From CAVVSD01 sp963837655 (lineage in GTDB: Bacteria; Actinomycetota; Thermoleophilia; Solirubrobacterales; Solirubrobacteraceae), in NCBI GenBank assembly GCA_963837655.1, contig CAWIOK010000023.1, forward strand, positions 558,001 to 622,000: a DNA stretch of 64,000 nt, read 5' to 3'. The first letter of the stretch is position 1. Each line of letters starts with the position of its first letter. This document shows, one piece after another, positions 25,474-33,941 of the stretch. Made by a program: the position numbers and the translations under genes. The notes below the pieces were generated by a model. The model saw nothing but the letters and a program-made list of their open reading frames with translations, was not told where the DNA came from and did not search any database.

Positions 25474-26667
25474 ATGAGAGAGGACGACGTCGTGATCGTC
25501 GGCGGCGGGCCGGTCGGCCTGCTGAACGCCCTCGGACTCGCGCGAGCGGGCGTCCGCGTCACGGTGCTCGAGCGCGAGCTCGCCGTGCCGGCGTCACCGC
25601 GGGCGATGGTCTACACGTACGCGGTGCTCGACGGCCTGGAGCGCCTCGGGATCCTCGACGAGGTCGAGGAGCTGGGCTTCAGCACGCAGGAGGGGATCTG
25701 GTTCCGGAACTTCGCCACCGGCGAGCAGATCCGCTGGACGATGGATGTGCTCGACGGCCTCGTCGCACATCCCTACAACGTCAACCTGGGTCAGCACCGC
25801 CTCGCGGGGATCGCGCTCGCGCACCTGCAGCGGCTGCCCGGGACGGACGTGCGGTTCGGCACCCGGATGACCGGCCTCACGCAGGGCGACGACGGGGTCA
25901 CCCTCACGATCGAGGACGCCGATGGCACGCCGGCGACGCTGGAGGCGGGCTGGGTCATCGGCGCCGACGGCGCGCGCAGCGGGGTGCGCCAGGCGCTCGG
26001 GCTCGCGTTCGACGGCATGACGTGGCCGGAGCGCTTCGTGGCGACGAACGTCCTCTACGACTTCGGCGCGCTCGGCTATGGCCCCGGCAACTTCCTCATC
26101 GACCCCGACCACGGAGCGGTCATCGCGCGGATCGACGACGACGGCCTCTGGCGCTGCACGTACTGCGAGGACCTCTCGCTGCCGGAGGAGACGATCCCCG
26201 AGCGGATGCCCGCCTACTTCCGGACGATCCTCCCGCCTGACGCCGACATGCCAGAGGTCGTCCAGTGGTCGCCGTACCGGATGCACCAGCGCTCGGCGGA
26301 GCGGTTGCGCGTCGGCCGCGTCCTGCTCGCGGGCGATGCGGCGCACGCGACGAACCCGACCGGCGGGCTCGGCCTGACCTCGGGGATGCTGGACACGTTC
26401 GTGCTCTACGAGGCGCTCGCCGCGGTCATCGGCGGCGCCGTGAGCGACAGCGTGCTGGACCGCTACTCCGACGAGCGTCTTCGGATCTTCACCGAGCTCG
26501 CCAGCCCGCAGGCCAGCGAGTGGAAGCGCCTCGTCTTCCACTCCGACGACCCCGTGCGACTCCAAGAGGACCTCGGGATGCTGCGGACGGTCGCCGGCGA
26601 TCCCGACGCCCGCCGGGAGGGGTTCCTCGGGATGCAGGCGTTGCAGACGCCCTCACTCGTGGGCTGA
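25474..26667 (+). CDS. FAD-dependent aromatic-type monooxygenase
   Basis: A 397-residue class A flavoprotein monooxygenase (UbiH/MhpA/PheA type). It has the FAD dinucleotide motif VIVGGGPVGLLNALGLA, the DG motif VIGADGARSGVR (about residue 167) and the GD motif VLLAGDAAHATNPTGGLGL (about 283). A reductase partner is not needed in this class. There is no C-terminal thioredoxin-like domain, as found in phenol hydroxylases. Ring hydroxylation of a small aromatic or polyketide is likely; the substrate is unknown. Its 3' end overlaps the convergent usp gene by 15 bases. Confidence 0.85.
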   Translation: MREDDVVIVGGGPVGLLNALGLARAGVRVTVLERELAVPASPRAMVYTYAVLDGLERLGILDEVEELGFSTQEGIWFRNFATGEQIRWTMDVLDGLVAHPYNVNLGQHRLAGIALAHLQRLPGTDVRFGTRMTGLTQGDDGVTLTIEDADGTPATLEAGWVIGADGARSGVRQALGLAFDGMTWPERFVATNVLYDFGALGYGPGNFLIDPDHGAVIARIDDDGLWRCTYCEDLSLPEETIPERMPAYFRTILPPDADMPEVVQWSPYRMHQRSAERLRVGRVLLAGDAAHATNPTGGLGLTSGMLDTFVLYEALAAVIGGAVSDSVLDRYSDERLRIFTELASPQASEWKRLVFHSDDPVRLQEDLGMLRTVAGDPDARREGFLGMQALQTPSLVG

Positions 26668-27543
26668 CGGCGGCTCCCGGTCGAGGTCCGCCTCGGCTGA
26701 GCGGGGGATCGCGAGCACCGGGCAGGACGCGTGGTCGACGAGGTAGCGCGACACGCTCCCGACGATCACGCTGCGCAGCGGGCCGTACGCGCGCGAGCCG
26801 GTGACGAGGATGTCGACGCCGTCCCGCGTCGCCTCCGCGATCGACGGGCCGGGAGCGCCGCTGAGCAGCCGGGTGGAGACCGCGACGTCCGCGACGCCGC
26901 CGGCGGCGTCCTGCACCACGCGCGAGAACGCGTCCTGCAGGTCGGGCTCGACGTCCAGGCCGCCGCCGAGCGCGGAGACCGCGAGCGCCGGGCTCTCGAA
27001 GCACGCGAGGAGCAGCAGCTCGCTGCCCAGCGCGACGGACAGCCGTGTCGCGGTCTCCAGCGCGCGCTGGGCCTCCGGGCGCCCGTCGAAGGCGACGGCG
27101 ATGACCTTCGGCGACTCGCTGCCGGTCCCGGGCGGGACGGTGAGGACGGGGCAGGGCGCGCCGTGCAGCAGCCCGGTCGCGATCGAGCCGGCGATGAGAC
27201 GATCGAAACCCTCGCGGTGCGTCAGGCCGATCGCGAGCAGGGACGCGCCGCGATCGATCGCGAGGTCGTGCAGCGCGTGCGCGGGGTCGCCCGACAGCAG
27301 CACGCGTTCGTCGACACCGTCGGCGTCGAGCGCGGAGAGCAGTTCCTCGCCCTGGTGGCGCAGCTCCTGGTACATCTCGACGCCGGCGGCCATCCCGACG
27401 TCGGCGTACATGGGTGGCACCTGCGCGTGCACGTGCGCTGCGATCACCGTCGCATGCTCGGCACGGGCGAGGGCGACGGTCGCGTGCACGGCTGCGCGGG
27501 ATCCGTCGCTGCCGTCGTACCCGGCGATGTACACGAGGCTCAC
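26653..27543 (-). CDS. Tandem universal stress protein
   Basis: A 296-residue protein with two UspA domains (about 1-140 and 145-285). Each ends in the ATP-binding GX2GX9G(S/T) type loop: GLTHREGFDRLIAGS in the first and GSRAYGPLRSVIVGS in the second. Such tandem Usps are common in actinobacteria under hypoxia or dormancy. GTG 27543 has GAAGGAG upstream. It lies back-to-back with the phosphoketolase gene, which fits a shared energy-stress setting. Confidence 0.9.
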   Translation of the reverse strand: MSLVYIAGYDGSDGSRAAVHATVALARAEHATVIAAHVHAQVPPMYADVGMAAGVEMYQELRHQGEELLSALDADGVDERVLLSGDPAHALHDLAIDRGASLLAIGLTHREGFDRLIAGSIATGLLHGAPCPVLTVPPGTGSESPKVIAVAFDGRPEAQRALETATRLSVALGSELLLLACFESPALAVSALGGGLDVEPDLQDAFSRVVQDAAGGVADVAVSTRLLSGAPGPSIAEATRDGVDILVTGSRAYGPLRSVIVGSVSRYLVDHASCPVLAIPRSAEADLDREPPSAHE

Positions 27544-27699
27544 TGGCGGGGCTCCTTCAGACGATTCTCAGAACGGTCACGATTGCGGTGCTCTGGCCTG
27601 ATTGCCTGTCGCTCGTGAGGTCGACCCGCCTCGCCCGGCGCCGCTCCCGATGGCCGACCCTACTCCGGCCTTCTTGCGACGCCCCCTCCCGCACGGGTC

Positions 27700-27728
27700 G
27701 GCCGGGCCGCCTGGTGAACGGCCCGGCC
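27700..27728. promoter_or_regulatory. 10-bp perfect hairpin upstream of phosphoketolase gene
   Basis: GGCCGGGCCG (27700-27709) and CGGCCCGGCC (27719-27728) surround a 9-nt loop, ending 26 nt before the phosphoketolase ATG. Inside a transcript it would be a very stable 5' leader hairpin; as DNA it could be an operator. The remainder of 27544-27754 shows no gene. Confidence 0.45.
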
Positions 27729-27754
27729 GCCCCGCGCCTGCCACCATCGTCGAC

Positions 27755-30124
27755 ATGATCGCTCACTCTCCCGGTCCGCTCGCCGACGAGGAGCTCCGGC
27801 TCCTGGATGCCTACTGGCGCGCCGCGAACTACCTGTCGGTGGGTCAGATCTACCTCCTCGACAACCCGTTGCTGCGCGAGCCGCTGCGGCTCGAGCACAT
27901 CAAGCCGCGCCTCCTGGGCCACTGGGGGACGACGCCGGGTCTCAACCTCATCTACGCGCACATGAACCGCGCCATCAAGGCGCGCGATCTCGACGCGATC
28001 TACGTCGCCGGGCCCGGCCACGGCGGTCCCGGGCTCGTCGCGAACACCTACCTCGAGGGCACCTACAGCGAGGTCTACCCCGACATCTCGGCCGACGCCG
28101 AGGGCCTGCGGCGGCTGTTCCGCCAGTTCTCCTTCCCGGGTGGCATCCCGAGCCACGTCGCGCCCGAGACCCCGGGGTCGATCCACGAGGGCGGCGAGCT
28201 GGGCTACGCCCTCGTGCATGCGTACGGCGCGGCGTTCGACAACCCGGGCCTCGTCGTGTGCGCGGTCGTCGGCGACGGCGAGGCCGAGACGGGACCGCTC
28301 GCGGCGAGCTGGCACTCCACCGCGTTCCTCAACCCGGCGACCGACGGCGCGGTCCTTCCGATCCTGCAGCTCAACGGCTACAAGATCGCCAACCCGACCG
28401 TCCTCGCGCGCATCCCCGAGGAGGACCTGACCAGTCTCCTGCGCGGCTACGGCCACGAGCCGCGCTACGTCGAGGGCGACGACCCCGCCGAGGTGCACCA
28501 GGCAATGGCCGCGGCGCTGGACGACTGCCTCGACGGGATCGCCGCCATCCAGGAGCGCGCCCGCGCCGGCGACCGCGACGTCCGCACCCGCTGGCCGATG
28601 ATCGTCCTGCGCACGCCCAAGGGATGGACCGGCCCCAAGGAGGTGGACGGCGTGCAGGTCGAGGGGACGTTCCGCGCGCACCAGGTGCCGTTGTCGGGCC
28701 TCGCGGGCAACCCGAAGCACGTCCGCCTGCTCGAGGCGTGGATGCGCAGCTACGACCCGGACGCGCTCTTCGGCGAGGACGGCGCGCTGCGGCCGGAGCT
28801 CGCGGCGCTCGCGCCCGACGGCGACCGGCGGATGGGCGCCAACCCCCACGCCAACGGCGGCCGGCTCGTGCGGAACCTGGATCTGCCCGACTTCGCCGAC
28901 TACGCCGTCACCGTCGACGCGCCCGCGCGCACGTCGAGCGAGGCCACGCGGGTGCTCGGCGGCTTCCTGCGCGACGTGATGCGGGCGAACCCCCAGTCGT
29001 TCCGCATCATGGGCCCGGACGAGACCGCCTCCAACCGCCTCACCGCGGTCTTCGAGGCCACCGACCGCGACTGGCAGCTCCCCCGCCTCGCCACCGATGA
29101 CCACCTGGCATCCGACGGCCGCGTCATGGAGGTCCTGAGCGAGCATCTCTGCCAGGGCTGGCTGGAGGGCTACACGCTGACCGGGCGCCACGGCCTCTTC
29201 AACTGCTACGAGGCCTTCATCCACATCGTCGACTCGATGTTCAACCAGCACGCGAAGTGGCTGAAGGTGACGCGCGGGTTGTCCTGGCGGCACCCGGTCC
29301 CGTCGCTGAACTACCTGCTCAGCTCGCACGTGTGGCGCCAGGACCACAACGGGTTCTCGCATCAGGACCCGGGCTTCATCGACCACGTGGTCAACAAGAA
29401 GGCCGACATCATCCGCGTCTACCTGCCGCCGGACGCCAACTGCCTGCTCTCGGTCGCCGACCACTGCCTGCGCAGCCGCGACTACGTGAACGTCATCGTG
29501 GCCGGCAAGCAGCCCGCGCTCGACTACCTCACGATGGACGAGGCGAAGCAGCACTGCGCGCGCGGCATCGGGATCTGGGACTGGGCCGGCACGGAGGAGG
29601 AGGGCGACGTCCCCGACGTCGTGCTCGGGTGCGCCGGCGACACCCCCACGCTGGAGACCGTCGCCGCCGCGGCGCTGCTGCGCGAGCACCTGCCCCACCT
29701 CAAGGTGCGCGTCGTGAACGTCGTCGACCTCATGCGCCTGCAACCCGAGACCGACCACCCGCACGGCATGCCCGGCCGCGAGTTCGACGCGCTGTTCACG
29801 GTCGACCGGCCGGTGATCTTCGCCTACCACGGCTACCCCTGGCTCATCCACCGGCTCACGTACTCGCGGACCAACCATGACAACATGCACGTGCGCGGCT
29901 ACATCGAGGAGGGCACGACGACGACCCCCTTCGACATGGTGATGCTCAACCAGATGGACCGCTTCCACCTGGTCATGGACGTCATCGACCGGGTGCCCGG
30001 GCTCGGCACGACCGCCGCCTCCGTGCGCCAGCGCATGGTCGACGAGCGGCTGCGCCACCGGGCCTACACACGGGCCGTCGGGGACGACGCCCCCGACGTG
30101 CGCGACTGGATCCTGCCCGGCTGA
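27755..30124 (+). CDS. xfp: Phosphoketolase (xylulose-5-P/fructose-6-P)
   Basis: A 789-residue ThDP enzyme that cleaves xylulose-5-phosphate (and often fructose-6-phosphate) to acetyl phosphate. It has VAGPGHGGPG near residue 83 and the ThDP/Mg motif VVGDGEAETG...LNGYKIANPT near 172-214. It also has RIMGPDETASNR and a C-terminal transketolase-like domain. ATG 27755 gives the usual family length. Upstream in-frame codons (from 27602) include a Pro-rich non-conserved stretch and the hairpin, so I do not include them. The acetate kinase gene starts one base after its stop. Confidence 0.9.
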   Translation: MIAHSPGPLADEELRLLDAYWRAANYLSVGQIYLLDNPLLREPLRLEHIKPRLLGHWGTTPGLNLIYAHMNRAIKARDLDAIYVAGPGHGGPGLVANTYLEGTYSEVYPDISADAEGLRRLFRQFSFPGGIPSHVAPETPGSIHEGGELGYALVHAYGAAFDNPGLVVCAVVGDGEAETGPLAASWHSTAFLNPATDGAVLPILQLNGYKIANPTVLARIPEEDLTSLLRGYGHEPRYVEGDDPAEVHQAMAAALDDCLDGIAAIQERARAGDRDVRTRWPMIVLRTPKGWTGPKEVDGVQVEGTFRAHQVPLSGLAGNPKHVRLLEAWMRSYDPDALFGEDGALRPELAALAPDGDRRMGANPHANGGRLVRNLDLPDFADYAVTVDAPARTSSEATRVLGGFLRDVMRANPQSFRIMGPDETASNRLTAVFEATDRDWQLPRLATDDHLASDGRVMEVLSEHLCQGWLEGYTLTGRHGLFNCYEAFIHIVDSMFNQHAKWLKVTRGLSWRHPVPSLNYLLSSHVWRQDHNGFSHQDPGFIDHVVNKKADIIRVYLPPDANCLLSVADHCLRSRDYVNVIVAGKQPALDYLTMDEAKQHCARGIGIWDWAGTEEEGDVPDVVLGCAGDTPTLETVAAAALLREHLPHLKVRVVNVVDLMRLQPETDHPHGMPGREFDALFTVDRPVIFAYHGYPWLIHRLTYSRTNHDNMHVRGYIEEGTTTTPFDMVMLNQMDRFHLVMDVIDRVPGLGTTAASVRQRMVDERLRHRAYTRAVGDDAPDVRDWILPG

Positions 30125-30125
30125 G

Positions 30126-31127
30126 ATGCACGTCCTCGTCGTGAACGCCGGCTCGAGCAGCATGAAGCTGCGGCTGCTCGATCCGGACGACGAGGTGGTG
30201 TGGACGCGCGACCTCGGCATGGACGCGGCCGAGCTCGAGGGCGCGCTGGCCGAGGCGGGCGAGGCCGACGCCTCCGGGCATCGGATCGTCCACGGCGGTC
30301 CGCAGCACACGGCGCCGCAGGAGGTCGACGACGATCTGCTGGCCGATCTCCGGGCGCTCACCGAGCTCGCCCCGCTGCACCAACCGCCCGCGCTGGACGC
30401 ACTGGACACGGTACGCCGCGCGCGCCCGGAGCTGCCCGCGGTCGCGTGCTTCGACACCGCGTTCCACGCCACGATGCCGGCGGCGGCGCGCACCTACGCG
30501 CTGCCGGTGCAGTGGCGCGAGCGCCTCGGGCTGCGCCGCTACGGCTTCCACGGGCTGTCGCACGCCTACGCGTCGCGCCGGGCCGCGGAGCTGACGCCGG
30601 GGGCTCGTCGCATCGTGACCTGCCATCTGGGGGCAGGCGCGTCGCTGGCCGCGGTGCTCGATGGGCGCTCCGTCGACACGACGATGGGCTTCACGCCGCT
30701 GGCCGGGCTCGTGATGGCGACGCGGTCCGGCGACGTCGATCCCGGCGTCCTCGTCTGGCTGCTGGAACGCGGCGAGGTCGACGCCGCCTCGCTCGGCGAG
30801 GCGCTCGAGCGGCGATCGGGGCTGCAGGGGCTCGCCGGGACCCCGGACATGCGCGAGGTGCTCGCCGCGGCGCAGCGCGGGGACGACGCCGCGCAGCTCG
30901 CCTTCGGCGTCTACATCCACCGGTTGCGCGGGTCGATCGGGGCGATGACGGCATCGCTCGGTGGGATCGACGCCCTCGTGTTCACGGGCGGCGTCGGCGA
31001 GCGCTCGGCCGAGGTGCGTGACGCCGCCACGGACGGTCTCGGCCTCTTGGGTGACGCGGCGGTCCTCGTCATCGAGGCGCGCGAGGACATCGAGATCGCA
31101 CGCCAGGTGCGGTCGGTCCTCGGCTAG
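30126..31127 (+). CDS. ackA: Acetate kinase (short form)
   Basis: A 333-residue enzyme that makes ATP and acetate from acetyl phosphate. Conserved sites: VVNAGSSSMK, HRIVHGG, CFDTAFHATMP (catalytic Asp), YGFHGLSHAY, CHLGAGASLAAV, TRSGDVDPG (Arg) and FTGGVGERSAEVR. The final Glu is probably in EAREDIEIA. It is about 65 residues shorter than typical AckA, through gaps in the N-terminal lobe and near the C-terminus, but all catalytic blocks remain. ATG 30126 follows the phosphoketolase stop by one base: the classic Xfp-AckA pair. Confidence 0.9.
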   Translation: MHVLVVNAGSSSMKLRLLDPDDEVVWTRDLGMDAAELEGALAEAGEADASGHRIVHGGPQHTAPQEVDDDLLADLRALTELAPLHQPPALDALDTVRRARPELPAVACFDTAFHATMPAAARTYALPVQWRERLGLRRYGFHGLSHAYASRRAAELTPGARRIVTCHLGAGASLAAVLDGRSVDTTMGFTPLAGLVMATRSGDVDPGVLVWLLERGEVDAASLGEALERRSGLQGLAGTPDMREVLAAAQRGDDAAQLAFGVYIHRLRGSIGAMTASLGGIDALVFTGGVGERSAEVRDAATDGLGLLGDAAVLVIEAREDIEIARQVRSVLG

Positions 31128-31747
31128 GGGCGGGGCACCGCCGGGACGAGCCCGCCGCGCGCGACGGCCCACAAGGCCGCGCCGAGCGCGACGCCCAGGC
31201 CGTCCCCGCCGGGGATGGGCACGTCGGCCTCGACCTCGCGGAGGCTGCGGACCGGCCGGCATGCGACGCCGACCCGCTTCATGAGGTCGAGCATCCGCTG
31301 CTCGGAGACGACCAGTCGCAGGCGGTAGCGGTCGTGCCCGCGGTCGCGCGCCCGCACGGAGAGGCGCTCCAGCAGCGCCGTGCCCGCGCCCCGCCGGCGC
31401 AGGCCGTCGCGGACCATGAGCCACGGCGTCGCGGCAGCGGGGTCGCCGAGGGTGGCCGAGATCGACGCCATGCCGATCGCGTGGCCGTCACGGGCATCGA
31501 TCGCGAGCAGGCACTCCTCGAGCGCGCCGGGATCCGTCAAGGGCCGCAGCTTGCGCGGGATCCGGTTCGGGATGCTCGTCCAGCCCATGTGACGAGCCCG
31601 TGAGCGAGCGTGCGCGTAGTCGAGCGCCAGCTCGCGAAGCAGGGCCTCGTCGTCCTCGTTGGCCGCACGGATCGCGACGAGTGCGCCGTCGGTCATGCGC
31701 TCGAGCTCCAGTGGTGGGGTGATGGCCAGCTCGACGCTCGACCGCAT
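31124..31747 (-). CDS. GNAT family N-acetyltransferase
   Basis: A 207-residue protein with a GNAT core at about 27-150. The acetyl-CoA pyrophosphate loop is MVRDGLRRRGAGTALLERL, with the R-x-x-G-x-G/A pattern. A C-terminal extension of about 50 residues contains a Gly/Ala-rich hydrophobic stretch (GVALGAALWAVARGG). The substrate is unknown. ATG 31747 has GAGGG upstream and lies one base after the stop of a 10-codon open frame. Its stop codon overlaps the ackA stop on the other strand. Confidence 0.75.
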   Translation of the reverse strand: MRSSVELAITPPLELERMTDGALVAIRAANEDDEALLRELALDYAHARSRARHMGWTSIPNRIPRKLRPLTDPGALEECLLAIDARDGHAIGMASISATLGDPAAATPWLMVRDGLRRRGAGTALLERLSVRARDRGHDRYRLRLVVSEQRMLDLMKRVGVACRPVRSLREVEADVPIPGGDGLGVALGAALWAVARGGLVPAVPRP

Positions 31748-31748
31748 C

Positions 31749-31781
31749 TCAGTTCCCTCGCGTGCTTCGGGACAGGTTCAT
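31749..31781 (-). CDS. Possible 10-residue leader peptide upstream of GNAT gene
   Basis: ATG 31781 is preceded at a good distance by AAGGAT and opens a frame MNLSRSTRGN that stops one base before the GNAT start. The length and position suit a leader peptide or coupling cistron. So short a frame can occur by chance. Confidence 0.25.
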   Translation of the reverse strand: MNLSRSTRGN

Positions 31782-31867
31782 CTCGGATCCTTCCGGGGAA
31801 TTGCGCGTTGCTTCTTCCTACGTTGAGAAGTACCGGGCGGGTCAACCGGCACAACGGTTTGTCAGGT

Positions 31868-31886
31868 GCGCGGGCGGAGCCCGCGC
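31868..31886 (-). terminator. Hairpin after the ARPP-1-like gene
   Basis: GCGCGGGC and GCCCGCGC pair perfectly around a 3-nt GGA loop, just after the ARPP-1-like stop codon. It has no U-tract on the minus strand, so it is a weak intrinsic terminator at best. The rest of 31748-31890 holds the GNAT leader. Confidence 0.4.
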
Positions 31887-31890
31887 GCGC

Positions 31891-32835
31891 CTACCGCCCC
31901 CGCCGTGACGGCCGGCCCACGCGGATCGGGGTCGGGGTCTCGCCCGGGAAGGCCGTCAGCGCGACGAGCTCCCCCTCGTGGACGAGTCGCGCTCCCTGCG
32001 CCGACGCGCCCGCGAAGCGCACCTCCTCGCCCAGGTCGACCCCGGGACGCACCGCGCCGGGCGCCACGAGCGCGGCGTGCAGCAGCCGCTCGGCCGCAGC
32101 GACGTCCGGCGGCTCGGGGACGCGGCCGCCGATGTGCTCGACCGCGTCGAGTGCGTAGCCCGCCACCAGGGGCCCGTGCAGCGCGGCCCAGACGTCGGCG
32201 CGGTGGGCGACGTCGGCCACCACGACGCGCCCGGCGATCGCCGCGATCGCTCCGAGCTGGCCCTCCTCGCGCGGGATGCGGGTCGCGAACTCGCGCAGCA
32301 CCTCGTCGCGCGCGGTGAAGACGTCGCGCAGCGCGCCCGTCTCCGACCGCGCGCCGTGGCGCATCGCCTTCGCGCCGACCATCGACCAGACCTCGTGCTG
32401 CTGCGCGCGGCCGGTGGCCGCAGCCGCCCGGCTCTTGGCCATGCGCAGCGCCGGGAACCCGGCCTGCGATGCCGGCGCGAACGCCTCGCCCGCACGCCCG
32501 TGCTCCCATCGCCCCGCTTCGACGCAGCTCACGGGCACCTCGACCGCTGCGCCCGGCGCCACGAGCACCGACACGTCGAGCGTGCGGTCCTGCTGTGCGC
32601 CACGGACCTCCTCGCCCTCGTAGAGCAGCACCGCGACGTCCAGCGGGTTGCGCGCCAGCAGGTCTCCGACCGAGGCGCTGCCGGGGAGCTCGGTCACGGT
32701 GGCGCCGAGCGCGGCCGCCTCGGCGAACGCGCGGAACTCCAGCCTCGCCCCGTCGCCGTGTACGGGGAAGACGGCGAGCGGCCCCGCGACGGCGGGCGGG
32801 CCGACCCGCAGGGCGGCGATGGTGGTCTCGATCAT
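31891..32835 (-). CDS. ARPP-1 (DUF6569-like) domain protein
   Basis: A 314-residue protein. The block VAVLLYEGEEVRGAQQDRTLD followed by VPVSCVEAGRWEH matches what I recall of the ARPP-1/DUF6569 family, whose biochemical function is not established. LAVFPVHGDG near the N-terminus also fits. No catalytic site can be named. The ATG overlaps the tetR stop (ATGA), so the two are one operon, and the 32-bp palindrome upstream of tetR probably controls both. Confidence 0.65.
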   Translation of the reverse strand: MIETTIAALRVGPPAVAGPLAVFPVHGDGARLEFRAFAEAAALGATVTELPGSASVGDLLARNPLDVAVLLYEGEEVRGAQQDRTLDVSVLVAPGAAVEVPVSCVEAGRWEHGRAGEAFAPASQAGFPALRMAKSRAAAATGRAQQHEVWSMVGAKAMRHGARSETGALRDVFTARDEVLREFATRIPREEGQLGAIAAIAGRVVVADVAHRADVWAALHGPLVAGYALDAVEHIGGRVPEPPDVAAAERLLHAALVAPGAVRPGVDLGEEVRFAGASAQGARLVHEGELVALTAFPGETPTPIRVGRPSRRGR

Positions 32836-33446
32836 GCTGGCTCCTCTCGGCTCGTGCGCAGAGGTCGCGCTGGGGCGCCGGGATCTGACAGCGCCCGGGT
32901 CGTGTAGCGGCTGACGTACTGCTCGACCGCGGCGTCGACCGCGCCGGTGTCGCCCGTCGCCAGCAGGTCGAGCAGCAGCCCGCGCGCGACGGCGAGCGAC
33001 AGTCGCGCCTCGGCGCGCGCCGCGTCCTCGCCGAAGCCGAGCCGGCGGAACAGCTCGCTCGACGGCTCGATCCACGCCTCGACGGCCTCGGGCAGGAACC
33101 CCTCGACCTCGGCGCCGTCGACCAGCGCCCGCGCGTACAGCTCGAAGAAGAGCCGCTCCTGCGTGTGCAACGCAGGATCGGAGATGCGCCGGTACATGTC
33201 GCGGATCAGCTGCACCGGCTCCGTCTCCTGCGCCAGCATCCCCGCGAACCACTCCCGTTGGCGCCGCTCGACCTCGCGGCTGACCGCCGTGAGCAGCAGC
33301 GCGCGGGTGCCGAAGTGGTAGCTCAGCATCCGGTGGCTTGTCCCGACGGCCGCCGCGAGGCCGCGCAGGCTCGTGTCGCGCAGGCCGTGCTCGGCGAGGT
33401 GGTCGATGAGCGCGTCGAGGAGCCGCTCCCGCGGGCCGCTTGCCAT
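32832..33446 (-). CDS. TetR family transcriptional regulator
   Basis: A 204-residue repressor. The N-terminal helix-turn-helix spans about residues 8-52 (RERLLDALIDHLAEHG, then LRGLAAAVGTSHRMLSYHFG), with the TetR pattern SxRxLxYHFG. The rest is an all-helical ligand domain. ATG 33446 lies 7 nt after a TACAGT box at the edge of the palindrome; the upstream in-frame GTG would read through the operator. It is divergent from the SRPBCC gene and co-transcribed with the ARPP-1-like gene. Confidence 0.88.
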   Translation of the reverse strand: MASGPRERLLDALIDHLAEHGLRDTSLRGLAAAVGTSHRMLSYHFGTRALLLTAVSREVERRQREWFAGMLAQETEPVQLIRDMYRRISDPALHTQERLFFELYARALVDGAEVEGFLPEAVEAWIEPSSELFRRLGFGEDAARAEARLSLAVARGLLLDLLATGDTGAVDAAVEQYVSRYTTRALSDPGAPARPLRTSREEPA

Positions 33447-33453
33447 CCGGAGT

Positions 33454-33459
33454 ACTGTA
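33454..33459 (-). promoter_or_regulatory. -10 box (TACAGT) of tetR operon
   Basis: TACAGT lies 7 nt before ATG 33446 and overlaps the left end of the palindromic operator. Repressor binding would therefore block it. Confidence 0.5.
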
Positions 33460-33487
33460 CCGAGTGGCACATGTTCCACTCGGTACA
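33456..33487. promoter_or_regulatory. 32-bp palindromic operator for the divergent TetR
   Basis: The arms TGTACCGAGTGG (33456-33467) and CCACTCGGTACA (33476-33487) are perfect inverse complements. The 8-bp centre CACATGTT continues the dyad with a single mismatch, so 15 of 16 positions per half pair. It fills the 62-bp gap between tetR and the SRPBCC gene and overlaps the tetR -10 box. Autoregulation plus control of the divergent gene is the natural reading. Confidence 0.8.
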
Positions 33488-33508
33488 CATCGTCTGACGG
33501 AGGACCCC

Positions 33509-33934
33509 ATGGCGCTCAAGGAGATCGACGTGCGCGGCACGACGACCGCCGACCCGCAGTCGGTCTGGCGGCTGCTCGGTGACAGCTCGACCTGGCCCGA
33601 CTGGACGCCGATCGACGAGTACGAGCCCGAGCGGCCCGGCGGCAGCGACGGCGTCGGAGAGATCCGGCGCTTCCGGACGGGACGGGTGCGCATCCGCGAG
33701 GAGATCGTCGAGCGCGCCGACGGCCGCAGGCTCACCTACGCGCTGCTCAGCGGCCTCGCGCTGCGCGACTACCGGGCCGAGATCGACCTGACCCCGGCCG
33801 CGACCGGCACCGAGATCCGCTGGCACACGACCTTCCGGCCGAAGGTCCCCGGCTCCGGATGGATCTACCGGCGCGAGCTGGACAAGATCACGCGCAGGTT
33901 CGTCGACGGACTCGCCGAGGCGTCCGCGAGCTGA
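33509..33934 (+). CDS. SRPBCC (polyketide cyclase/START-like) protein
   Basis: A 141-residue helix-grip protein. DPQSVWRLLGDSSTWPDWTP is the usual helix and Trp motif after strand 1, and a long C-terminal helix (DKITRRFVDGLAEAS) closes the pocket. Such proteins bind hydrophobic ligands. ATG 33509 has GGAGG six nt upstream, unlike its leaderless neighbours. Its promoter region contains the TetR palindrome, so it is a probable target of the TetR; the bound ligand may be shared. Confidence 0.82.
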   Translation: MALKEIDVRGTTTADPQSVWRLLGDSSTWPDWTPIDEYEPERPGGSDGVGEIRRFRTGRVRIREEIVERADGRRLTYALLSGLALRDYRAEIDLTPAATGTEIRWHTTFRPKVPGSGWIYRRELDKITRRFVDGLAEASAS

Positions 33935-33941
33935 GCAGGTG

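Noticed and set aside
27557..30493. A 978-codon open frame on the minus strand
   Set aside because: It is antisense to phosphoketolase and the start of ackA, which have full motifs on the plus strand. The protein is low in motifs and compositionally odd.
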